Below are positions 17,701-23,079 of a DNA stretch of 64,000 bases, one piece after another. The notes beneath the pieces are model-generated. The model was not told where the DNA came from. It did no database searches and saw only the letters and a list, made by a program, of their open reading frames with translations. The stretch spans positions 62,001 through 126,000 of the forward strand of contig CAWERW010000012.1 in assembly GCA_963811595.1 (NCBI GenBank), in the 5' to 3' direction. The DNA is from DASQFQ01 sp963811595. GTDB lineage: Bacteria; Actinomycetota; Thermoleophilia; Solirubrobacterales; Solirubrobacteraceae. A program made the position numbers and the translations under genes. Each line of letters begins with the position of its first letter. The first letter of the stretch is position 1.

Positions 17701-18283
17701 CGACCGCACCGAGCCGGCGGTGACGATCCAGTCGCCCGCCGGCGCCCACGAGGTGGGCTCGCGCGTCGTCGCCGCGTACACCTGCTCCGACGCGGGCTCG
17801 GGTATCGCGGCGTGCGCCGGCGACGCGAGCGCCGGCGCGGCGCTCGGAACCGGCACGCCCGGCGCGCAGGCGTTCTCCGTCACCGCGACCGACAAGGCCG
17901 GCAACGAGGCGAGCGGCTCGAGCGCGTGGAGCGTGGTCCCCCGCGCCGCGGAGGCCGGCCGGCCGCCCGATCCGCCGGCCGGGGCCCCGCCGTCCACCGC
18001 GGCCGCCACGCTGCCCTCGAGCCGGCGCTGCGTCAGCCGCCGTCGCTTCCGCATCCGCCTGCGCGCCCCGCGCGGCGACCCGCTCACGTCCGCGCGCGTG
18101 TTCGTCAACGGCAAGCGCGTGAAGGTGCTCCGCGGCAACCGCCTGACCGCGCCGATCGACCTGCGCGGCCTGCCGAAGGGCCGCTTCCGGGTCAAGGTCA
18201 CCGCCACGACCCGCTCGGGCCGAGCGCTGACGTCGACCCGCAAGTACCGCACCTGCGCGAAGCAGCGGCGCCCGCGGCGCTAG
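14744..18283 (+). CDS. Large secreted protein with Calx-beta and PD40 beta-propeller repeats
   Basis: A 1179-residue exported protein starting at TTG 14744, followed by a signal peptide (AWACTALAALAVLAAAAPAQA). Segments in order are: an N-terminal beta domain; a helical region (about 170-440) with DADVAELRAQLG; a Calx-beta-like motif (about 445-560, with IVDNDTAEEADETAHFTV); a TolB/PD40-type propeller (about 570-890) with repeats such as VVDWSPDGRLLLIQ, SRFSPDSAQVL, GDWSPSGDRIVFGG, PTWSPDGRFVADL and GDWAPDSGGIAFA; an OmpL47/HYR-like beta region; and a basic C-terminal sandwich ending KYRTCAKQRRPRR. It is likely a surface adhesion or scaffold protein. No catalytic residues are seen. Confidence 0.85.
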   Translation: MPIRYPGIGRRSRAWACTALAALAVLAAAAPAQATIYAVAPADFEGPEDSFTTMDSLWVIGTSNPVEGAAQVCVVEASVTSGNCSEIAFWGSPNVISFMGTYHQPIEAPALPVGTYRILADNDDDPFDDNQGDIVSQPFTVSPCTGDACNIEVGLGVVQEWKATAAGARHGAEYYCSSAIAYRIGGLLSGGSGTLSSGQREMILADIKGDDEDLELKKPTSSRRQAIGFLRKVACGTYLMYDDIVKDPPDPDYKHVTEADPDNHFFQLTAFAEVNTAAATFEDVRANGVAHRVGFERHQGAVEADDEGWAAFHAGRLGEQALVTQHRMRRLGRELRAAAPKLEDPAIDAATPEDLDKVADVRERVRTSGFRPGELAQLDALGLSDADVAELRAQLGAPLPDVIPTEPDDALLAAADEIDKATCIDDGDLCGFDAMARTASAVGADTATPPTIGVGDVAIREGDHGINHARVAITLSHPSLHGVHGNWSLDEGDTAEDELTGLHGAMGGVWGLPEERTRTHATVIVDNDTAEEADETAHFTVTMSGGNTSEPAAVTVLDDDGAGDPPKPVRGARGMLAWISPRPLGPTLMMAEPDGTNVTEVDTRAAYGKHQVVDWSPDGRLLLIQYVPSDLSDQGANGQRLSTVRIGEDGSVLGAPVELTPKIPLVGASRFSPDSAQVLTSRFDGGGGWNLAVQDVNRDGTPAGALRRLDVGTGLAGWYSTGGDWSPSGDRIVFGGCEPGSSADCGTFTVGLDADREVVGTPAPLRLRTDPNDVWVTHPTWSPDGRFVADLAGPMSAPLLQRTPVTAAGVTSGPPLAVSGSGAGGGMWASAGDWAPDSGGIAFATARDPLTGEPGNQTPVVRSLDADGEPVGALQELQPHGWPSGSIAWARLPDETPPATTAEVTPEANAAGWHREDVTVRLTADDPGLGSVDHIAYSVGGAAARVDVDGDQATVAVTGEGTRVLRYRAYDVRGNAEPERTLTLRIDRTEPAVTIQSPAGAHEVGSRVVAAYTCSDAGSGIAACAGDASAGAALGTGTPGAQAFSVTATDKAGNEASGSSAWSVVPRAAEAGRPPDPPAGAPPSTAAATLPSSRRCVSRRRFRIRLRAPRGDPLTSARVFVNGKRVKVLRGNRLTAPIDLRGLPKGRFRVKVTATTRSGRALTSTRKYRTCAKQRRPRR

Positions 18284-18519
18284 GCGCAGCCGTCCGGCGC
18301 GAACACCCGGTCGGTCGAGGCCGGGTGCCGCGCCAGCGCCGCCGCGGGCCGGATCGGCCGTGGCACGAAGTTGCCGCCGCAGTTCGGGCACACGCCGCCC
18401 AGCCGCTGCTCGACGCAGTCCGCGCAGAACGTGCACTCGTAGGTGCAGATCCGCGCGTCCGGCGAGTCAGGCGGCAGGTCGCGGTCGCAGCACTCGCAGG
18501 ACGGTCGCAGCTCGAGCAT
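18280..18519 (-). CDS. DUF1272 zinc-finger-like protein
   Basis: A 79-residue Cys-rich protein of the DUF1272 type. It opens MLELRPSCECCDRDLPPDSPDA and has the CTYECTFCADC and VCPNCGGNF clusters, enough ligands for two zinc sites. The function of the family is unknown; it may bind nucleic acid or protein. Its TAG overlaps the TAG of the preceding convergent gene in a shared CTAG. It is apparently leaderless, with TAGCAT 6 bases before the ATG. Confidence 0.85.
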   Translation of the reverse strand: MLELRPSCECCDRDLPPDSPDARICTYECTFCADCVEQRLGGVCPNCGGNFVPRPIRPAAALARHPASTDRVFAPDGCA

Positions 18520-18531
18520 GGGCCGATGCTA
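18520..18531 (-). promoter_or_regulatory. Leaderless -10 element of the DUF1272 gene
   Basis: TAGCAT (18526-18531) stands 6 bases before the ATG. It lies directly against the end of the upstream SDR gene. Confidence 0.5.
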
Positions 18532-19428
18532 GGCGGCGACGGGCTCCCGCGGGAAGCCCACCCCGGTGAGCTGCTCCGAGAGCTCCCACAGCCGGCGCGC
18601 GGTCTCCGCGTCCTTCGCCGCGGCGCTGCGGCCGACGAGCGTCGGGTTGCCGCGGGCCTCCTGGAAGCCCTTCGGTCCCACGTAGGAGTCGCCCGGGACG
18701 TCCTGCGTCGCGGCGTAGAGCGTCGGCCACGCGCCCTGCTCGTCGCTCTGCGCGATCAGCGTGTTCCCGACCCGCATCAGCGCGTGCTGGAGGAAGTTGC
18801 CCGTGTGGCTCTGGAGGTTCGTGGCCGCGTAGCCCGGGTGGGCGGCGACCGCGCGGACGGGCGAGCCGGCCTCGCTCAGGCGCCGCTGCAGCTCGCTCGT
18901 GAACAGGAGGTTGGCGAGCTTGGACTGGCCGTAGGCCGGCCACGGCTTGTAGCCGCCCTGCTCCCAGTTGAGGTCGTCGAGCCGGATCGAGCCCATGCGG
19001 TGCGCGGTGGAGGCGACGACGACGACGCGGTCGCGGATCCGGGGCAGCAGCAGGTTGGCGAGCGCGAAGTGCCCGAGGTGGTTCGTCCCGATCTGCATCT
19101 CGAAGCCGTCGGCGGTCCGGCGCTCGGGGATCGCCATCACGCCGGCGTTGTTGATGAGCACGTCGATGTCACCGTCGAAGCCGTCGGCGAACGCGCGCAC
19201 CGACGACAGGTCCGCGAGGTCGAGCTTGCGCACCTCGGTGTCGCCCGGGATCGAGGCGGCGGCGGCGCGGCCGCGGGCCTCGTCGCGGACCGCGAGCACG
19301 ACGTGCGCGCCGGCGCGGCCCAGCTCACGCGCGGCGGCCAGCCCGATGCCGCTGTTGGCGCCTGTGATGACGACGGTGCGCCCGTCCTGCGAGGGGAGGT
19401 CCTGTGAAGTCCAGTTAGATGTTGTCAT
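18529..19428 (-). CDS. Short-chain dehydrogenase/reductase, retinol dehydrogenase-like
   Basis: A 299-residue classical SDR. The cofactor motif is TGANSGIGLA (about 22-31), NNAG follows at about 92, the active-site Ser is in VVASTAHRMGS, and YxxxK is in YGQSKLANLLF. The early Arg after strand 2 (LAVRDEARGRA) favours NADP(H). The substrate is unknown; this WWOX/RDH-like subgroup reduces or oxidises hydrophobic alcohols and ketones. ATG 19428 is chosen over an upstream start because a TACATT box sits 7 bases before it. It is divergent from a TetR regulator that probably controls it. Confidence 0.88.
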   Translation of the reverse strand: MTTSNWTSQDLPSQDGRTVVITGANSGIGLAAARELGRAGAHVVLAVRDEARGRAAAASIPGDTEVRKLDLADLSSVRAFADGFDGDIDVLINNAGVMAIPERRTADGFEMQIGTNHLGHFALANLLLPRIRDRVVVVASTAHRMGSIRLDDLNWEQGGYKPWPAYGQSKLANLLFTSELQRRLSEAGSPVRAVAAHPGYAATNLQSHTGNFLQHALMRVGNTLIAQSDEQGAWPTLYAATQDVPGDSYVGPKGFQEARGNPTLVGRSAAAKDAETARRLWELSEQLTGVGFPREPVAA

Positions 19429-19454
19429 GGGCAACAATGTATCTAATGACAACA
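19420..19454. promoter_or_regulatory. Inverted repeat, candidate TetR operator
   Basis: TGTTGTCAT (19420-19428) and ATGACAACA (19446-19454) form perfect 9-base arms around 17 bases. The repeat spans the SDR start codon and its -10 box, and lies upstream of the TetR promoter. CAACAATG also occurs twice as a direct repeat (19432-19439, 19450-19457). Confidence 0.55.
19429..19441 (-). promoter_or_regulatory. Leaderless -10 element of the SDR gene
   Basis: TACATT (19436-19441) stands 7 bases before ATG 19428, inside the candidate operator, so a bound repressor would block it. Confidence 0.5.
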
Positions 19455-19480
19455 ATGCTGTCAACGTCTACTTCCCTCGG

Positions 19481-19493
19481 TACCATGCGCCGC
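19481..19493 (+). promoter_or_regulatory. Leaderless -10 element of the tetR gene
   Basis: TACCAT (19481-19486) stands 7 bases before ATG 19494. It favours this ATG over the in-frame ATG at 19485, which lies within the box. Confidence 0.5.
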
Positions 19494-20087
19494 ATGTCCG
19501 TCAGTGCCCGCCCCTACCACCACGGCAACCTGCGCGCCGCGCTGCTCGAGCAGGCCGAGCTCACGCTCAACGAGGGCGGCGACCTCTCGCTGCGCGAGCT
19601 CGCGCGGCGCATCGGCGTCAGCCACGCCGCGCCGCGCCGCCACTTCGCCGGCAAGCAGGCGCTGGTCGACGCGCTCGCCGAGGACGGCTTCGAGCGCCTC
19701 GGCGGCGAGCTGCGGGCCGCCATGGCCGAGGCGAGCGACTTCGACGGCCGGCTGCTCGCCTTCGCCCGCGCCTACGTCGGCTTCGCCACCGACCACGCGG
19801 CGCTGCTCGAGCTGATGTTCGCCGGCAAGCACCGCCCCGGCGCCGCGCCCAGCCTGCGCGAGGCGGCCGATCGCGCCTTCGAGGCCCCGCTCACGCTGAT
19901 CGTCGACGCCCAGGCGCGCGGCGACGTCGTGCCCGGCGACCCCGAGCGGGTCGCGCTGGTCGCGTTCGCCGCGGCGCACGGCATCGCGGCGCTGGCCAAC
20001 AACCAGATGCTCCCCGCCGCCGCCGGGCTCGACGACCTCCTCGAGGCCGCGGTCGAGCGGCTCGTGCTCGGGCTGCGGCCGCGCTGA
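19494..20087 (+). CDS. TetR-family transcriptional regulator
   Basis: A 197-residue TetR regulator. The N-terminal DNA-binding domain reads YHHGNLRAALLEQAELTL ... LSLRELARRIGVSHAAPRRHFAGKQALVDALAEDGF, the classical helix-turn-helix. The ligand domain (about 65-190) has a WHG-type alpha pattern with LLELMFAGKH and LVAFAAAHGIAALANNQML. It is divergent from the SDR at 18529-19428 with a shared intergenic inverted repeat, so local repression of that gene and perhaps autoregulation is the likely role. The inducer is unknown. Confidence 0.88.
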   Translation: MSVSARPYHHGNLRAALLEQAELTLNEGGDLSLRELARRIGVSHAAPRRHFAGKQALVDALAEDGFERLGGELRAAMAEASDFDGRLLAFARAYVGFATDHAALLELMFAGKHRPGAAPSLREAADRAFEAPLTLIVDAQARGDVVPGDPERVALVAFAAAHGIAALANNQMLPAAAGLDDLLEAAVERLVLGLRPR

Positions 20088-20097
20088 ATCCTGGCAG

Positions 20098-21291
20098 CTA
20101 CCCGCACATGACGAAGCGGCGCGCAACCGTCTTGCGGTGCAGCTTCTTCGAGCCCGCGCGCCGGTACACGACGCGGGCGTAGACGCGACCGCGCGAGCCG
20201 GCCGGGCGACGCAGCCGCAGGCGGGCCGCGTAGGGCTTGCGGCGGTCGACCTTGCGCGGCCCGTTGCGCACGAAGAACACGACGCGGCGCACGCGCGGCG
20301 CCGGCCGGCCCGCGCGCCGGCGGATCCGCACGCTGACGAGCAGGCGACCGCCCGGCGGCGTGCAGCGGACGCCCGCGTTGAGCCGGATGCGGCCGTCCGG
20401 GAGCGGCGCGCTCGCGGGCACGGGCGCGGCCGGCGGGCGGGGGCCCTCGCCGAGGAGCGTGATGGAGCTGAGCGTCTGCCAGCCGGAGCCGATGGCCTCG
20501 CCGGCGCCCGTGATCCAGCCGCCCTTGCCGTTGCCGCGGTACATGAAGAGCGTGCCGTCCGAGGCGCGCGCGAGCACGTCGGGGAGCCGGTCGCCGCTGA
20601 AGTCGCCGCGCGCCGTGAGCGCCGTGAACCCCTCCCAGCCGGTGCCGAGCGGCTCGCCGCTGCCGGTGACCCAGCCGGCCTTGCCGTTGCCGCGGTACAT
20701 CAGCAGCGTCCCGTCCGGCGCGCGGGCGAGCACGTCGACGTGGCCGTCGCCGCTGAAGTCGCCCGGCGCGAGCAGCGCGGTGAAGTCCTGCCAGCCGCCG
20801 CCGACGACCTGCGCGGTGCCGCTGAAGCCGCTGTCGCCGTTGCCGCGGTAGAGCAGCAGCGCGCCGTCGGACTGGCGCGCGAGGATGTCAGGGCGGCCGT
20901 CGCCGCTGAAGTCGCCGGGCGCGATCATCGCCGTGAAGCCCTGCCAGCCGCCGCCGATCCCCTCCCCGGTCCCGGTCACGAAGCCGCCGCGGCCGTTGCC
21001 GCGGTACATGAACAGCGTCCCGTCCTGGCCGCGCGCGAGCAGATCCTGGCGGCCGTCGCCGCTCCACTCGGTCGAGAGCAGCGCGGTGAACCCGCCCCAG
21101 CCCGAGCCGATCTGCCGCCCGGGGCTGAAGACGCCGGCGCCGTTCGTCTCATAGAGCAGGAGCGCGCCGTCGCTGTTGACGGCGAGCACGTCGGCCTTGG
21201 CGTCGCCGCTCCAGTCCGCCGACGCGGCCGGCGCGCCGAGCGCCAGCCCGAACGCAGCCGCCATGCCGGCCAATGCCGTTCTCCCCCGCAC
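20098..21291 (-). CDS. Secreted FG-GAP/VCBS repeat protein
   Basis: A 397-residue exported beta-propeller-like protein. The start is GTG 21291: TAACCT lies 7 bases upstream and the signal peptide (RTALAGMAAAFGLALGAPAASA) follows at once. Six FG-GAP-like repeats of about 45 residues each contain GDFSGDGRPDILARxxDGxLxxYRGNG, with the Ca2+-binding DxSGDxxxD loop. The last 110 residues are a basic Arg-rich beta-sandwich ending VARRFVMCG. The repeats are near-identical, so recombination between them is possible. It probably acts on the cell surface in adhesion or binding; no catalytic part is visible. Confidence 0.85.
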   Translation of the reverse strand: MRGRTALAGMAAAFGLALGAPAASADWSGDAKADVLAVNSDGALLLYETNGAGVFSPGRQIGSGWGGFTALLSTEWSGDGRQDLLARGQDGTLFMYRGNGRGGFVTGTGEGIGGGWQGFTAMIAPGDFSGDGRPDILARQSDGALLLYRGNGDSGFSGTAQVVGGGWQDFTALLAPGDFSGDGHVDVLARAPDGTLLMYRGNGKAGWVTGSGEPLGTGWEGFTALTARGDFSGDRLPDVLARASDGTLFMYRGNGKGGWITGAGEAIGSGWQTLSSITLLGEGPRPPAAPVPASAPLPDGRIRLNAGVRCTPPGGRLLVSVRIRRRAGRPAPRVRRVVFFVRNGPRKVDRRKPYAARLRLRRPAGSRGRVYARVVYRRAGSKKLHRKTVARRFVMCG

Positions 21292-21304
21292 CCGGCTGAG
21301 GTTA
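21292..21304 (-). promoter_or_regulatory. Leaderless -10 element (TAACCT-N7-GTG)
   Basis: TAACCT (21299-21304) is 7 bases before GTG 21291 and overlaps the stop region of the upstream GNAT gene. Confidence 0.5.
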
Positions 21305-21808
21305 GCGCCGCTCGGCCAGCTCCAGCGCATACTCGACGAGCACGAGGCCGAGCGGCTCCTCGAGGCCCTCCCAGCCCGTCGCGACGAAGCCGCCGCGCTC
21401 GTAGAACGCCCGCGCCCGCGCCTGGTCGCGCGGGGTGAAGAAGCGCATGCGGCGGTAGCCCTCGCGCTCCGCCGCGTCGAGCGCGGCCGTGAGCAGCTCG
21501 CGCGCGACCCCGCTCCCCCACCACGCGGGGCGCACGAACAGCTGCCACAGGTGCGCGCTGCCCGGCACGCCCGGCTGCGGGAAGTAGCCCACGTGGCCGA
21601 CGACCAGCGGCCCTTCCTCCGCGATCGCCGCCCACGTCCCGGGCAACGCCAGCCGCCCGCGCAGGCGCGCCACCTCGGGCGCCGAGCGCGCGTCGGGCGG
21701 GTGCCAGCCCGGCCCGGCGAACGCCCGGTAGCCGTCGAAGCCGATCTGGAGCGTCTCCGACATCGCCTCGGCGTCGCCCGGCCCCGCGGGCCGCAACGCC
21801 CACGTCAC
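21302..21808 (-). CDS. GNAT-family N-acetyltransferase
   Basis: A 168-residue GNAT enzyme. The acetyl-CoA-binding strand-loop-helix is LWQLFVRPAWWGSGVARELLTAALDAA, followed by FTPRDQARARAFYERGGFVATG, the usual C-terminal acceptor-side helix and strand. GTG 21808 overlaps the TGA of the FUSC gene by 3 bases (GTGA), so it is translated after that gene. The substrate cannot be inferred. Length and motifs are normal. Confidence 0.85.
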   Translation of the reverse strand: MTWALRPAGPGDAEAMSETLQIGFDGYRAFAGPGWHPPDARSAPEVARLRGRLALPGTWAAIAEEGPLVVGHVGYFPQPGVPGSAHLWQLFVRPAWWGSGVARELLTAALDAAEREGYRRMRFFTPRDQARARAFYERGGFVATGWEGLEEPLGLVLVEYALELAERR

Positions 21809-22965
21809 AGGTCCTCTCCGTCCTCCACGCGCCGGGCGGCGGTCCGCACCAGCCGGGCCGCCTCGTCGTAGGTGAGCCCCGAGCCGCGCAGGAGGTCGAC
21901 CGCGGTCGAGCGCACCTGCCCCACCACCACGGTCACCGACAGGTTGCCCGTCTCGTCGAGCACCTTGGTGGCCCGCGCTGCCGCCCGCAGCGCCGGCCCG
22001 CGCACCGCGTCGGCGCGGTCGGGGTCGGCGAGCGCCTCGCGCAGGGCCAGGACGGCGTCCGCCAGGTCGCGGATCGCGGTCGCGACCTCGGGCGGAAGGT
22101 TCTCCTCCAGCCGCGCGCCGCGCAGGGCGCCGCGGGCGAGCACGCGGACGTTGCGGATCGCGAGGTCGATCTGGGCCGCGGCGTCGGCGTAGAAGTCGAC
22201 CGCGCCGCGCGAGCGCCGCCGCGCGGGCGCGAAGCGCGCGGTCTCGCGGCTCACGGTCACCGCCTCCTGGAGATCGGACTCGAGCTCGTCGAGGTGGCGC
22301 GCGCGCAGCAGCGCCTGCTCGGCACGCTCCTCGCCCCCCTCCTCGATGGCCAGCGCGATGCTGCGCAGCGTCTCCGCGAGCTCTTCGAGCACGGGCTCGG
22401 CAGCGCGGCGCACCATCTTGAGCGGGTCGGCGGGCAGCAGCAGCGAGTTCGCGAGCAGCGCGCAGGCCCCGCCGATCAGCGCGTCGACGAACCGCGCGCC
22501 GGAGAAGTCGGCGCCCGGCTGCTGGAGGACGGCGACCAGCACGGCGGATACGGCGGCCTGGGTTGCGAAGATCTGACCGGTGCCGAGGAACACGGCAGCG
22601 CCCATGGCGAGCGGGACCACGACGGCGATCGCGCCGACCCCGTTGCCGAGCAGCAACACGAGCCCGTCGGCGACCGCGATGCCGACCGCGACGCCGAGCG
22701 CCAGCTCGGCCGCGCGGCGCCCGCGCTGGCCGATCGTGATGCCGAGCGTGATGCAGGCCGCGATCGGCGCGAAGAAGGGCTGGGTGTGACCGGCGACCTC
22801 GGTGGCGATGAGATAGGCGGCGGTCGCGGCCGCCGACGTCTGCACGAGCGTGCGCCACGCGAGCCGGACCCGCTCGAGCCGGGTCCGCATCGACGTGCGC
22901 GAACGCTCGGCCGCCTCCTCGAGGAGGGCGCCGCCGCGCTCGCTCAGTCGGGACGGTTCGCGCAT
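21805..22965 (-). CDS. FUSC/aromatic acid exporter-type membrane protein
   Basis: A 386-residue inner-membrane protein. Six or so hydrophobic segments lie within about 35-175 (LAWRTLVQTSAAATAAYLIA, FFAPIAACITLGITIGQ, IGGACALLANSLLLPAD). They are followed by a long soluble helical cytoplasmic domain (about 180-380) with coiled-coil-like heptads (ELEEALLRARHLDELESDLQ-type). This is the organisation of FUSC/ArAE proteins that export aromatic acids or relate to envelope stress. The gene is in operon with the downstream GNAT (GTGA overlap). Confidence 0.8.
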   Translation of the reverse strand: MREPSRLSERGGALLEEAAERSRTSMRTRLERVRLAWRTLVQTSAAATAAYLIATEVAGHTQPFFAPIAACITLGITIGQRGRRAAELALGVAVGIAVADGLVLLLGNGVGAIAVVVPLAMGAAVFLGTGQIFATQAAVSAVLVAVLQQPGADFSGARFVDALIGGACALLANSLLLPADPLKMVRRAAEPVLEELAETLRSIALAIEEGGEERAEQALLRARHLDELESDLQEAVTVSRETARFAPARRRSRGAVDFYADAAAQIDLAIRNVRVLARGALRGARLEENLPPEVATAIRDLADAVLALREALADPDRADAVRGPALRAAARATKVLDETGNLSVTVVVGQVRSTAVDLLRGSGLTYDEAARLVRTAARRVEDGEDL

Positions 22966-23079
22966 TGCCCGATGGTGTCACCCACGAGCGCAACCCGCTT
23001 CCCTCATGCTTGACTATAGGGTGAGAGTTACGCGTGGGACCGGCAAGAAGCCCGTGCATGCTCAAGCGCGGGGCGAACG

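Noticed and set aside
14891..18436. Long minus-strand frames opposite the propeller protein
   Set aside because: Mirror frames of a real gene; no motif or signal, extreme Arg/Ala content.
20450..21200. Tandem DNA repeats as a CRISPR-like array
   Set aside because: The repeats are the FG-GAP coding repeats of an exported protein, in frame and without spacers of constant length.
22966..23079. Possible cyclic di-AMP (ydaO-type) riboswitch before the cell-wall hydrolase
   Set aside because: Such elements are common in this position in actinobacteria, but the gap is only 114 bases and none of the conserved core was recognised.
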